DNA of 26,887 bases from JAPYWM01 sp964489015. Its GTDB lineage: Bacteria; Bacteroidota; Bacteroidia; SpSt-205. Location of the stretch: positions 1 through 26,887 of the forward strand of contig CAZAXD010000028.1 of the NCBI GenBank assembly GCA_964489015.1, read 5' to 3'. Below are positions 1-9,200 of this stretch, in pieces (within the stretch, counting starts at the first letter, position 1; each line of letters opens with the position of its first letter). The notes beneath the pieces were generated by a model. That model was given only the letters and a program-made list of their open reading frames with translations, had not been told where the DNA came from and did no database searches. The translations under genes and the position numbers were made by a program.

Positions 1-1094
1 ACGACAAACCACCAATGGTGTCTGAGATTCTCCAACTGAAGCAGTTCCAGACTTCGAAAAATAGCCGCCAAAAGCAAAGGCCACAGTAGATAAACCTCAG
101 GCGTTCGAAAGTCAGCCGGCTCTAAATGAAACTCACTATACCGCCCTAAGGCCCATAAAAAAAAACCTGCGAAACCCCAGACGCCCCAGTATAAGGCTAT
201 CCGAGCATTATCGGATGCTCTCTTAAGAGGGGGGATAACATATAGGAGCCATAAGAGAATAAGCCCCAAGGTGAAGAGATCCCAGGCGTTTTGAATAAAA
301 TAACCAAATGCTACACTCTCGGCTCGAAAGAAGCTTCCTTCGAAAAATCGCGCCGGTAAGCCTGTGCTATGGGAGACAAACCAGCCTAAAACGAGAAGCC
401 CACCCATTGCCCCCAAATAAGCCCGCGCAGATAGACGCCGCCTAAGCGATTGGGCTGCAACGGCCAGCCACAATCCTGCCGTTAGTAAGCCGAGTGTGGC
501 ATAGAGCCGCCGCAACGGCTTGCGCCACGCCTCGGGACAATGGATATATAATCGCAGGAAGGTCTTGCCCGATAGGTCTTTGTATAACAAAGGCAAGCCT
601 GTGCCGCTCAGGGACGGGGAAACGCAATGCGGGGCAAGCTCTAGCCATTCACTGCCTAAGACATGAGGAGATTTGTGTAGAAACACCGAGCCGGCTGTCC
701 AGAGGGGTACAGCGACCACCTCTACGAGCGAGTCCTGGCGCTGCTTGTAGATGTAGTAGGCCTTCTCGCTATCCGCGACTACCTCGGGCGCTTCACTTGA
801 TAAGGTGGGGGTATACGACGGCAAAGGCCACTGGGCTGTATTCCACCAGCGAAGCTGCCCGCGCATATCATACTGCAGGTAGAGAAAGTGAGGTTGCTGC
901 TGCCAGGCTACCCGGTCCCCCTTGTATCGAGATAACAGTTGGCTGGCTTCTTGGAGGCTGCGCTGCGAGCGCCAGATGACGTAGTGCTGGTAGAGCCGCA
1001 GCCAGGTCAGATCACTCAGTCCCTCCGCTAGCCAGACGACTACCCCTGTAAAAAGTAGGTTCAAGGCTGCCCATCCTCGCAGACTACTCAGCAT
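1..1094 (-). CDS. Probable membrane sensor histidine kinase, N-terminal part (cut by window edge)
   Basis: The frame is open from an ATG at 1094 to the window edge (364 codons); an in-frame TAA lies two codons upstream, so the start is firm. A hydrophobic segment at about residues 5-20 is followed by a roughly 170-residue extracytoplasmic region with a 'YLQYDMRGQLRWWN' stretch. Several membrane segments follow (for example around LYATLGLLTAGLWLAV and WDLFTLGLILLWLLYV). This layout, with a 'Y-x-Y-x-x-G-x-L-x-W-W' motif and then a multi-pass membrane block, recalls the N-terminus of large Bacteroidota GHKL-type sensor kinases. The HAMP, HisKA and ATPase domains would lie beyond the window, so the kinase assignment is inference from N-terminal resemblance. 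It follows the gene at 1118-1735 after 23 nt and is probably co-transcribed with it. Confidence 0.5.
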   Translation of the reverse strand, partial: MLSSLRGWAALNLLFTGVVVWLAEGLSDLTWLRLYQHYVIWRSQRSLQEASQLLSRYKGDRVAWQQQPHFLYLQYDMRGQLRWWNTAQWPLPSYTPTLSSEAPEVVADSEKAYYIYKQRQDSLVEVVAVPLWTAGSVFLHKSPHVLGSEWLELAPHCVSPSLSGTGLPLLYKDLSGKTFLRLYIHCPEAWRKPLRRLYATLGLLTAGLWLAVAAQSLRRRLSARAYLGAMGGLLVLGWFVSHSTGLPARFFEGSFFRAESVAFGYFIQNAWDLFTLGLILLWLLYVIPPLKRASDNARIALYWGVWGFAGFFLWALGRYSEFHLEPADFRTPEVYLLWPLLLAAIFRSLELLQLENLRHHWWFV

Positions 1095-1117
1095 GCCTTA
1101 AGGGATTTACGCTAGGC

Positions 1118-1735
1118 CTACTTTCCGGATGAGGAGACTCGACGGCCATACCGCAAAAGGAAAGCATACTTGTCAATCTCATGATTGACTAAACGAATGA
1201 GTCTCCGCAGTAAATAAGTCGGCACTTCTAAGCAAAGCATGCCCCCATCTCGCTTAAGTAGGCATATCTTGGAGATGATTTCATCCTCCTGGACATAGTA
1301 GTCATGAAAAGCGCTCCACGGCTCCAAGTGAGTCTCCCAGTGCAGATGATGACGGGAAAAGTACAACCGATAAACGCCTTCTTCGCCAATAGCCTGCATA
1401 AAGAGGAGCTTGAGCAAAAAGTGATTGAGCCCTGTCAAGGCGACTAATCCGGTAGAGAGGAGCCATAGCTCCAGCCACAGATGCGCGGACGGATGGCGCC
1501 CCATATCCCTGACATAAAAAGCATAGCTCAAAAGACCCCCCACTAGCAGAAATAACATAATCCCATAGCCAGCCACCCGAATCAGACCAAAGGAACTGGG
1601 TTCCCAGCGCATGAGCACTTGTTTCTGTTTAGACCGTACCCGGAGGACGTTCCAGCCCAGGTAGGCAGCCAGGGTAGCTAATAGCAGGCTTATGCCTTTT
1701 GCCGTGAGGAGTAGGCCGCTAAACAGGGGTGCCAT
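1118..1735 (-). CDS. Small membrane protein with C-terminal cytoplasmic domain, function unknown
   Basis: This 205-aa protein has three hydrophobic segments (roughly residues 5-27, 50-72 and 85-112) and then a soluble C-terminal half of about 90 residues containing 'LEPWSAFHDYYVQED'. The alternation of short beta-like stretches and the 'PW-x-x-F' motif recall bacterial PH/YcxB-like domains, but this is a weak resemblance and I do not assign a function. A TTG at 1747 is in frame, but it falls inside a TAnnTTTG box at 1745-1752; the ATG at 1735 is therefore preferred. It shares a short divergent promoter region with the UPF0173 gene and lies directly upstream of the putative sensor kinase, so it could be a partner of that kinase (inference). 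Confidence 0.6.
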   Translation of the reverse strand: MAPLFSGLLLTAKGISLLLATLAAYLGWNVLRVRSKQKQVLMRWEPSSFGLIRVAGYGIMLFLLVGGLLSYAFYVRDMGRHPSAHLWLELWLLSTGLVALTGLNHFLLKLLFMQAIGEEGVYRLYFSRHHLHWETHLEPWSAFHDYYVQEDEIISKICLLKRDGGMLCLEVPTYLLRRLIRLVNHEIDKYAFLLRYGRRVSSSGK

Positions 1736-1744
1736 AGCACAGTC

Positions 1745-1752
1745 CAAAGATA
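1745..1752 (-). promoter_or_regulatory. -10 box TATCTTTG for the 1735 membrane-protein gene
   Basis: This is a perfect match to the Bacteroidota -10 consensus TAnnTTTG. It ends 9 nt before the ATG at 1735, leaving little or no 5' leader. No clear -33 TTTG box is seen. Confidence 0.7.
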
Positions 1753-1775
1753 AGCAAAAATTCCCACACCCTGCC

Positions 1776-1783
1776 TATCTTTG
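1776..1783 (+). promoter_or_regulatory. -10 box TATCTTTG for the UPF0173-gltX-ricT operon
   Basis: A perfect TAnnTTTG match ends only 4 nt before the ATG at 1788, which predicts a leaderless mRNA. It is back to back with the minus-strand box at 1745-1752, with 23 bp between the two. Confidence 0.72.
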
Positions 1784-1787
1784 CCCT

Positions 1788-2510
1788 ATGCAGATTACCT
1801 ACTATGGCCACTCATGCTTTCTCGTGGAGACGGCGCAGGGTATCCGGTTGTTGTTTGACCCTTTCATCACGGGCAATGAGCTGGCAAAAGACAAGGTGGA
1901 TATCAATAGTATTCAGGCTGATTTTATCTTTCTGTCTCATGCCCACCTTGATCACGTTCTAGACGCGGAAACCATTGCTCGGCGAGCGCAGATCCCCATC
2001 ATCGGCGTTTGGGAGATCCATGACTACTACAGCAAGCGAGGGCTCCAGACGGTGCCTATGAATGTCGGGGGCACGTATTACCACCCCAATCGGCAGGCGA
2101 CCGAGCTCCAGGTCAAGCTCGTGCCAGCCGTGCATACAAGTAGTTTTGCGGATGGTACCTATGGGGGCGTGCCGGTGGGCTTTGTGATCCATGACGGCCA
2201 GCAGGTTATTTATTATGCTGGAGATACGGCTCTAACCTTGGAAATGGAGCTCATCGCCGAACGTTATCAACTCGATTTAGCTATTCTCCCCGTTGGGGGC
2301 CACTTTACCATGGATGTAGAAGATGCGGTCGAAGCGGCCCTCTTATTAGACGTTAGCCAAGTGCTGGGCGTGCACTATAATACCTTTCCGCCCATTGCGA
2401 TAGACACGGCCCAAGCTCAGGAAAAATTCAAGGAAGTCGGCATTACGCTGCACCTACCCGCTATTGGTAGCACGTTAGCTGTTACGTCGGAGGTTTCCGA
2501 TGAGTCCTAA
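1788..2510 (+). CDS. UPF0173-family metal-dependent hydrolase (metallo-beta-lactamase fold)
   Basis: This 240-aa protein is of the usual UPF0173 size. The N-terminus 'MQITYYGHSCFLVE' with 'FDPFITGN' is typical of the family. The metal-binding motif HAHLDH lies at residues 51-56; further likely ligands are the Asp in 'YYAGDT' (about 146) and the His in 'LGVHYN' (about 194). It is expected to be a cytoplasmic hydrolase with one or two metal ions; the substrate of the family is not established. The frame is open upstream to 1692, but the ATG at 1788 matches the family N-terminus and sits 4 nt after the -10 box. Its last codons overlap the start of gltX by 11 nt, so the two genes are translationally coupled. 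Confidence 0.88.
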   Translation: MQITYYGHSCFLVETAQGIRLLFDPFITGNELAKDKVDINSIQADFIFLSHAHLDHVLDAETIARRAQIPIIGVWEIHDYYSKRGLQTVPMNVGGTYYHPNRQATELQVKLVPAVHTSSFADGTYGGVPVGFVIHDGQQVIYYAGDTALTLEMELIAERYQLDLAILPVGGHFTMDVEDAVEAALLLDVSQVLGVHYNTFPPIAIDTAQAQEKFKEVGITLHLPAIGSTLAVTSEVSDES

Positions 2511-4044
2511 GCCACCGGTTGTTGTGCGCTTTGCGCCTAGTCCCACGGGGCCGCTGCACATTGGGGGCGTTCGAACAGCCCTATATAACTACCTTCTAGC
2601 CCGTCAGCAGGGGGGGCGGTTTATTTTGCGAATTGAGGATACGGACCAGCGCCGTTTTGTGCCTGGAGCTGAAGCGTACATCATTGAGGCCTTGACCTGG
2701 TGTGGTATTCACTTTGACGAAGGACCGCATGTAGGAGGTCCCCATGCCCCGTATCGCCAAAGCGAACGTAAGGCCCTTTATGCCGACTATGCGCACGAGC
2801 TTGTTCGGCGCGGCTGGGCTTATTATGCGTTTGATACCGAGGAAGAGCTCGAAGCAATGCGAGCGCGGTTTGAGGCGGCCGGCATGCAGGCGCCCCAGTA
2901 TAACGCCGTTACCCGCTCTTACATGAAAAATAGCTTGACGCTGCCCCCGGCCGAGGTCGAAAAGCGCCTTGCGTCTGAGCCCTATGTCGTTCGCTTCCTG
3001 ATGCCCAAAAACGTGGAGGTACGCTTCTATGATGAAATTCGGGGATGGGTCAGCTTCAGTACTCGCGAGCTAGACGACAAGGTTCTGCTTAAGAGTGACG
3101 GCATGCCGACCTACCACCTGGCTAATGTGGTGGACGATCATCTTATGGCGGTCACCCACGTGATTCGGGGGGAAGAGTGGCTACCTTCTACGCCCCTGCA
3201 TGTTCTTCTCTATGAGGCCTTTGGCTGGGAAAAGCCTAAGTTTGCCCACCTTCCGCTCCTTTTACGACCGGATGGCGGTGGTAAGCTCAGTAAACGAGAT
3301 GGCGATCAGCTAGGCTTCCCGGTTTTTCCCCTGCGGTGGCAGGACCCTTTCACGGGCGAAACCGCAGAAGGCTATCGCGAACGGGGCTTTTTACCAGAAG
3401 GGTTGGTGAATTACCTGGCGCTGCTTGGGTGGCATCCAGCGGATGAACGAGAGGTTTTTTGCATGGCGGACCTCATCGAAGCCTTTTCCTTGGAGCGTGT
3501 CAGCAAAGCTGGGGCCCGTTTTGACTTTGAAAAAGCAAAATGGCTCAACCAGCAGCACCTCCGCGCCCATTCTGCAGCGGCGCTAGAACCGCTCGTCATA
3601 GCAGCCTGGCAGTCCCAAACGACTCATCCTATCCCACCCACAGAAACGCTGAGGGCTCTGATCGAATTAGCCAAGGAGCGCGCCCAGCTTGTACCTGAGC
3701 TCGTAGCGGTGATGCGCTTTTATTATGAGCGGCCGAGCTTGCCCCTACCCGAGCCGTACCAGGCGAAGCTATCCCCAGAGGTTTTAGCGCAAGCCCCTGC
3801 CCTCTCTAGCTTGTGGACCAGTCTAGAAAGCTGGACAAGCGCTGCCCTGGAAGAAGCGATAAAAAGCTGGGCCAAAGCCAATAAGCTACCTTTAGGAAAG
3901 GTTCTGATTACCTTGCGTTTGGCTTTGACCGGAGAGGATGCGGGGCCGGCACTTTGTAAAGTTTTGGAGCTTTTAGGGCAAGCGGAGGTCGCGGCGCGGT
4001 GGTCTACTTTTTTAGAAGTGTATGGCGTGCGGCGAGGGGTGTAA
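2500..4044 (+). CDS. gltX: Glutamyl-tRNA synthetase
   Basis: This 514-aa class I aminoacyl-tRNA synthetase has the expected bacterial GltX size. The N-terminal 'FAPSPTGPLHIGGVRTALYN' block carries the HIGH-type signature (HIGG at residues 20-23), and the KMSKS loop is KLSKR at residues 262-266. 'RIEDTDQRR' and 'VIRGEEWLPSTPLH' are also family hallmarks. It charges tRNA-Glu with glutamate in the cytoplasm; whether it discriminates against tRNA-Gln cannot be read from the sequence. The ATG overlaps the UPF0173 stop and the 3' end overlaps the next gene by 23 nt, so it is the middle gene of a tightly coupled operon. Confidence 0.96.
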   Translation: MSPKPPVVVRFAPSPTGPLHIGGVRTALYNYLLARQQGGRFILRIEDTDQRRFVPGAEAYIIEALTWCGIHFDEGPHVGGPHAPYRQSERKALYADYAHELVRRGWAYYAFDTEEELEAMRARFEAAGMQAPQYNAVTRSYMKNSLTLPPAEVEKRLASEPYVVRFLMPKNVEVRFYDEIRGWVSFSTRELDDKVLLKSDGMPTYHLANVVDDHLMAVTHVIRGEEWLPSTPLHVLLYEAFGWEKPKFAHLPLLLRPDGGGKLSKRDGDQLGFPVFPLRWQDPFTGETAEGYRERGFLPEGLVNYLALLGWHPADEREVFCMADLIEAFSLERVSKAGARFDFEKAKWLNQQHLRAHSAAALEPLVIAAWQSQTTHPIPPTETLRALIELAKERAQLVPELVAVMRFYYERPSLPLPEPYQAKLSPEVLAQAPALSSLWTSLESWTSAALEEAIKSWAKANKLPLGKVLITLRLALTGEDAGPALCKVLELLGQAEVAARWSTFLEVYGVRRGV

Positions 4045-5041
4045 GGGGTGTAGCGTTTCTGCTTTGGCGCGCAGCTGGCTAGAAGGAGTGGAGCCCCTGC
4101 CAGCGAGTGGTCCGGTCTTAGCGGAGGTTCGTTTCAAGGGCTGGCGACGTGAGCTTTTCTGGCTAGAGGCAGCCTGGCGTCTAACGATTGGCAGCTGGGT
4201 CGTGGTGGCGGAACTGATTCGGCGCGGGAAGGGACAGACCCTAGCGGGCAAGGGGTATGACATCGGCCAGATCGTCCTCCTCGGGAAAGCAGCCGAAAAG
4301 CAGCAGACCGAGGAGGTCCCACCTATCCAGCGCATCCTGCGAGCGGCTACCGAGGAAGAGGTTCAGCGGTTACAACAACTTCGTGAAAAGGAAAAAACGC
4401 TTTTGCCAGCCTTTCGGGCACTTATGGCCGAAGAGGATCTCCAGCAGAAGCATCAGATGCAGATTGTCGATATTGAGTTTCAAGCCGATGAGTCTCGTGT
4501 GATTATTTACTTTACAGCGCAAGGACGGGTCGACTTTCGCGCCTATATGAAGCGGGTTCAGGAGACTTTTTCCGTCCGCCCAGAAATGTATCAGATCCCG
4601 GAACGCCAAGCTAGTGCTCAAGTGGGCGGGATAGGGGCGTGCGGCCGGGAGCTATGCTGTAGCAGCTTTCTTCGGAGCTTTCATGCGGTCACTACGGAAA
4701 TGGCCCGTTACCAGGGCTTGGCGATTCACATGAATCGGCTCACAGGCCTCTGCGGTAAGCTAAAATGTTGCCTGGCTTATGAGCTGGATGCCTATAAGGC
4801 GGCCTTAGATAAGCTCCCTAAAAATATCAAGCTTCTGCGAACAGCGGAGGGGGAATGGCGTTATTTGCGCACGGAGATACTTTTAGAGCGGTTGTGGTTT
4901 GCGCATACTGAGACTGGTAAGCAGGTATGCCTTCTTAGTGAGGAGGCGCGTCGCTTAGCGGAGCTCAACGCCAGGGGGGAAGTGCCCGCCTCGATAGAGC
5001 CTTTTATCGTGAAGTTTCCGGAGCTGGCGATGCGGGTCTAG
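4022..5041 (+). CDS. ricT: PSP1-domain Fe-S protein RicT
   Basis: This 339-aa PSP1-family protein has the hallmark cysteine clusters: C207, C212 and C213 in 'GGIGACGRELCCSSFL', then C244, C249 and C250 in 'TGLCGKLKCCLAYE'. In Bacillus RicT (YaaT) the equivalent cysteines help bind a 4Fe-4S cluster in the RicA-RicF-RicT complex that influences RNase Y and mRNA maturation; transferring that role here is inference. An extra N-terminal cluster (C3, C7, C10) is present. The start overlaps gltX by 23 nt. The C-terminus has only a short tail beyond the PSP1 core. The stop codon lies in a CTAG shared with the stop of the convergent AAA ATPase gene. Confidence 0.88.
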   Translation: MACGEGCKGCSVSALARSWLEGVEPLPASGPVLAEVRFKGWRRELFWLEAAWRLTIGSWVVVAELIRRGKGQTLAGKGYDIGQIVLLGKAAEKQQTEEVPPIQRILRAATEEEVQRLQQLREKEKTLLPAFRALMAEEDLQQKHQMQIVDIEFQADESRVIIYFTAQGRVDFRAYMKRVQETFSVRPEMYQIPERQASAQVGGIGACGRELCCSSFLRSFHAVTTEMARYQGLAIHMNRLTGLCGKLKCCLAYELDAYKAALDKLPKNIKLLRTAEGEWRYLRTEILLERLWFAHTETGKQVCLLSEEARRLAELNARGEVPASIEPFIVKFPELAMRV

Positions 5042-6063
5042 CGATGGAAAGCGCGTTGGAGATCGGATTCGGTGATAAGCTGAGGCGTACCCGTTTCGCG
5101 ATCGCGTGTAAAAGCAAACTGCGCGGCTTCTCTTAGCCAGCTAATGAGGTCCGCTCGGCTAAAGCCCTCCGTCTTTTCAGCCCAGTGGTGCCAAGGGATG
5201 CCCGGCGTACAAGGGAAGTTTTGCGCCGCTTGTCGTAAAATCAATTCTCGTTCGTGTACATCGGGCAAGGAGATGTAGAGCCAGCCATCGATTCGTTCGC
5301 TTCGCAAGATTGCCTGGTCTAAAGCCTGCCGCTGATTGGTTAAACCCACTACAGCTACTAGGCTATTTTGACTCCTAAGCTCGTCCAGGGAAATTAAGAA
5401 CTGGCTTGTAGTGCCCGTGAGCCAGGGCAGGTTTTTATCGCGAGCCGGAAAAAGACTCTCAATCTCATCAAAGACGAGGATAGCCGGGGCCTTTCGGCTG
5501 GCCTTTTGAAAGAGTTGCCGCAGGCGGCGCTCCGTATCACCGTACCACATGGATGCCAAAGACGGCGTAGCAACAAGGCGAACAGGCCACTGGGTCCCCT
5601 TCGCTAAAGCGCGAAATAGCGTCGTCTTACCGCTGCCAGGGGGGCCCTCCACGACAATCATAGGCGAAGTATGCAGACCATAACGTTTGGCAAGGCCAGG
5701 ATACGCTAGGGGCAAGTACAGCCGTTCAATAAGAAAATCCTTTTCGGCTTCCATGCCCCACACGCCAGGGAAGAGCTTTTGGCGGAGTTCGTACCACCGG
5801 ATAGCTTTGGGATGGGGCTCCTGGGCTATCCCGACGGGTGGAGGCATCTCCCGATTCGCACGAAGGTGCCGTTGGATAGAAGGTAGCTTCATCAAGGCCG
5901 GTCCCAGGCGGCGAAGCACCCGCCGAAGCTGCGCATTGTTGTAATGATTGAGCTGATAAAGCGGGCGGTATAGGCCTAAATCACGGGCTTCACGAACTAA
6001 AGCTAGCAAGGCAGACCGTTCTGCTTCGTCAATGAAGCGCAGGAGCGCGGAATCTTGGCTCAC
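5038..6063 (-). CDS. AAA-family ATPase downstream of tRNA-Met
   Basis: This 341-aa single-domain AAA protein carries Walker A GPPGSGKT at residues 140-147, Walker B ILVFDE at 195-200 with 'IESLF', a sensor-1 Asn near 243 ('GLTNQR') and candidate arginine fingers R254 and R257. The block 'WGMEAEKDFLIERL' before Walker A and the order of motifs resemble the FtsH/Cdc48-type AAA core, but there is no protease domain. The helical, basic N-terminal 100 residues may bind a substrate or partner; I do not recognise the specific family. The start is GTG at 6063: the next in-frame Met is near residue 58, and a TGA inside the tRNA closes the frame upstream. The GTG is only 4 nt past the tRNA 3' end, with no room for a ribosome-binding site. 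Confidence 0.75.
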   Translation of the reverse strand: MSQDSALLRFIDEAERSALLALVREARDLGLYRPLYQLNHYNNAQLRRVLRRLGPALMKLPSIQRHLRANREMPPPVGIAQEPHPKAIRWYELRQKLFPGVWGMEAEKDFLIERLYLPLAYPGLAKRYGLHTSPMIVVEGPPGSGKTTLFRALAKGTQWPVRLVATPSLASMWYGDTERRLRQLFQKASRKAPAILVFDEIESLFPARDKNLPWLTGTTSQFLISLDELRSQNSLVAVVGLTNQRQALDQAILRSERIDGWLYISLPDVHERELILRQAAQNFPCTPGIPWHHWAEKTEGFSRADLISWLREAAQFAFTRDRETGTPQLITESDLQRAFHR

Positions 6064-6067
6064 AGCG

Positions 6068-6141
6068 TGGCGAGAGCGGGAATCGAACCCGCGACCTCAG
6101 GGTTATGAATCCTGCGCTCTGACCATCTGAGCTATCTCGCC
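6068..6141 (-). tRNA. tRNA-Met (CAT anticodon), probably elongator
   Basis: This is a 74-nt cloverleaf. The acceptor stem GGCGAGA pairs with TCTCGCC plus discriminator A. The D-arm has GCTC/GAGC, the anticodon loop is TTCATAA, and the T-arm is GCGGG-TTCGATT-CCCGC. The anticodon CAT and a paired G1-C72 argue for elongator Met; an initiator normally has an unpaired position 1-72 and a GGG/CCC anticodon stem. A lysidine-modified tRNA-Ile(CAT) is the alternative. The 3' CCA is not encoded (the sequence continues CGCT), so it must be added after processing. A GTG start codon of the AAA ATPase follows 4 nt later. Confidence 0.93.
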
Positions 6142-6150
6142 AAAGCTCTA

Positions 6151-6158
6151 CAAAGGTA
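6151..6158 (-). promoter_or_regulatory. -10 box TACCTTTG for tRNA-Met and the AAA ATPase
   Basis: A perfect TAnnTTTG match ends 9 nt before the mature tRNA 5' end, which fits a short pre-tRNA leader. No other promoter is seen before the ATPase start, so the two are probably one transcript. Confidence 0.7.
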
Positions 6159-6215
6159 CAAACTCGCCGCCGAATTCTGGTTTTCCACAGACCTTGCGGA
6201 TTTGGAGCAAAGCAT

Positions 6216-6223
6216 TACCTTTG
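6216..6223 (+). promoter_or_regulatory. -10 box TACCTTTG for the M43 protease
   Basis: A perfect TAnnTTTG match lies 19 nt downstream of a TTG at 6194-6196 that could be the -33 element. The box ends 7 nt before the ATG at 6231, so the mRNA is probably leaderless or nearly so. Confidence 0.72.
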
Positions 6224-6230
6224 CTGCGTT

Positions 6231-9200
6231 ATGCGAAAAAACCTATTTCTATGGGGTAAAGTAGCCCTCAGTCTGTGGGGCCTGATGAGTGCACAGTCGC
6301 GCTTTATCCGCTGCTACACGATGGAAGTTGACAGCCTCATGCGGGCGCAGTATCCTGACTGGCCTAAAATGGACGATTATGAGCCCATCCTCAAGCGCCG
6401 CATCGACCAGTACAAGACCGAAATGGCGCAGGCCCGTACCATCGGACAAGTGTATCGCATCCCCGTCGTGGTGCATGTGATTCATAACGGTGAAGCGCTT
6501 GGCAGTGGTCGAAATATCCCTGATGCCAATATCCAGCACCAAATCGAGGTCCTGAATGAGGATTTTCGTAGGATGCTAGGTACGCCTGGTTGGAACAACC
6601 ACCCGCGCGGCGCGGATGTCATGGTTGAGTTTGTGCTAGCTAAGCGTGACCCGAGCGGGAACCCCACCACCGGCATCGTCCGCTGGAATTGCAATGCCCA
6701 AGGCTGGACTGCCCCACCTCATGCCACTGGGTACATTAATAGTACCATCAAGCCGGCTACCCAGTGGGATCCCACCCGTTATCTCAATATCTGGGTCTGT
6801 GACATCTCGGGGGGGGTGCTCGGGTACGCCCAGTTTCCCGACCTCAGCAGCCTTCTCGGGATGCCTGGGGATGGTGGGATGGGAGCGCCAGCCTGTGCCC
6901 AAGCGGCTAATACGGATGGCGTAGTAATCTTGTACGGTGCCTTTGGCAGCGCGCTCAAAGGCAGCACCGGCCTGAGTGCTCCTTATCATCTAGGCCGAAC
7001 TACGACCCATGAGGTAGGCCACTGGCTGGGCCTGCGTCACACCTGGGGGGATGGCGGCTGCACCGTGGATGATTACTGTGATGATACGCCTGTCTGTAAT
7101 GGGCAGCTTTATGGCTGTAACGCCCATCCCGTTTCTCAGTGCGGCAATGACCGCATGATCGAAAACTACATGGACTACTCCGACGACGGCTGCATGAATA
7201 TTTTTACCATTGACCAGGCGGTGCGCATGCGGATCGTACTCGAGAACTGTCCCCGTCGTCGCTCGCTGATTACTTCTCCAGCCCTTGTACCGCCCTATGC
7301 TACCGATGCCGCTATCATAGACTTACCGATTCCGCAGGACCTCTGTCCCGGTACCCACAACATCGCCGCGGTCCTCCGCAATAACGGCACTACTAATAAC
7401 CTCACAAGCGTTCCGATTGCTTACCAGATCAATGGTGGTCCTTGGCAGGCGACCACCTGGACTGGCACGCTCGCCCCAGGTAGCACCACTAACCTCACCT
7501 TAAGCGGGCTCAGCTTCACCACCCCCGGCGTGTATAATTTGACGGTCTGTTCTAATTTAGCTGGCGATCCCGATCGCAGTGAAGATACCGTCCGTACGAC
7601 CTTTACGGTGCATAATGGTTTTTATCCGCTTTTTGAAGACTTCGAGGCGTGGTCGGGGCGGGCCTTTCCAGCCAGTCTTTGGCGCGTTTCTAACCCGGAT
7701 GGCGACTGTGTTACTTGGCGGCCTGCGCACTGCGTCGGTTCCAACGGCCAGCGCACCACCGCCATGTACGCCAACCTATGGGCTTATGATCAAACAGGTC
7801 GTCGGGATGAGTTATATACGCCGCTTATCGACCTTACGAATGCGCCGGCCGGAGTAAGCCTTGCCTTTGACGTCGCCTATGCCCGCTATGATAATAGCTC
7901 CGCGGATGAGCTTCGTGTAGAGATTAGTACCGACTGCGGCGCCACTTGGAGCGCCACACCCCTTTACCAACGAGCCGGTAATGTCTTAGCCACGACGGCA
8001 AATACTACTCTACGGTATATTCCTAGCGCTGCGGGACAATGGCGCACCGAGACCGTCAGCCTCAACGCTTACACCGGCCAGCGGATCCGCTTGCGCTTCG
8101 TGACGATCAATCAGTATGGCAATAACATTTGGATCGACAATGTGCGCATTACACATCAGCCGTTTGTATTTTTTCGGGACACAGGGGCCGTTTACCGCGA
8201 GGAGCTGACCTGGCCAGCCCTGGCAGGTGATTGCCGACGGTATACGGACGTGACGATCCCCGTTTACATCTCAGCGGCCCCCAGCGCAAACGTGACAGTC
8301 GGTGTGAGTCTGGCTACAGGCAGCACGGCTTATGCACCTGGTGATATTCAGATTCTCACGCCCACGCTTACTTTCCCAGCTGGTAGCTCAGCATCTCAGA
8401 ATCTCACCGTACGGCTTTTTGACGAGGAAGCTATTGAAGCTGATGAGCTAGCAGCCCTTCAGCTCTCTGTCACCAGCGGTCCCGCTACGACTGATCCCCA
8501 ACGTCGCGTCTACCGAGTCTGGATTGAAAATAACGACTTTTTCCCACCGGAGGTCGTACTCTTCCGAGAAGACTTTGAAGCCGGAGCTACGGGGTGGACA
8601 CAGGTCGATATTGTTGGTAATAGCACCAATCGCTGGTCGCGAGGCACGCAGGCCAGCATGGGCGGCTCGTATGCTGCTTATGTGTCGAGTAATCCGACAG
8701 GTTCGCCACCACCCCATAACTACAGCACCAATGCTACCAGTCGCGTGGCGCTTGTCTCCCCGCCTATCTCGACCGTGGGTGCTACCAACCTCGTGCTAGC
8801 CTTTGATGTCCGAGTGGCTGGTGAGTATACTCCTGCGGTATTCAATGACTTTGGGCGGCTTTTTTACTCCACCACCAGTGCCACAGGCGGGTTTCAACCG
8901 CTGATCGGCTGTGCCTGGCCCAATAATACCTGCCTTCTAGCTAGTGAACTGCCCCGGTCCTATCAGCTCTATGGCTTCCCCAGTATTCGTCGGGTGTATG
9001 TGACCCTTCCCGCTGCTGCTGAAAATCAGGCCAACCTCTGGCTAGCCTGGCGCTGGGACAACGACGCCGATGGAAACGGCACCCAGCCGCCCATGGCTAT
9101 CGACAATATCGTCCTGTATGGTCGCCGCCTGCCTCAAATCGAAAATACCCTTACCTCGACGTCCACCTACTTTGGCCCCTACGATTCCGTCTACGTCTAT

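Noticed and set aside
494..979. 161-codon open frame on the plus strand
   Set aside because: It lies wholly opposite the minus-strand kinase-like frame (1-1094), which has a better start, membrane pattern and neighbour. The plus product is Arg/Cys-rich with no domain pattern.
1692..1787. Upstream extension of the UPF0173 protein
   Set aside because: It would begin inside the divergent gene and read through the -10 box at 1776; the family N-terminus begins at the ATG at 1788.
4012..4335. 107-codon minus-strand frame over ricT
   Set aside because: It is a low-complexity Ser/Arg/Pro shadow opposite a conserved gene with intact cysteine motifs.
6061..6068. Encoded CCA at the tRNA-Met 3' end
   Set aside because: The sequence after the discriminator A is CGCT, so no CCA is encoded.
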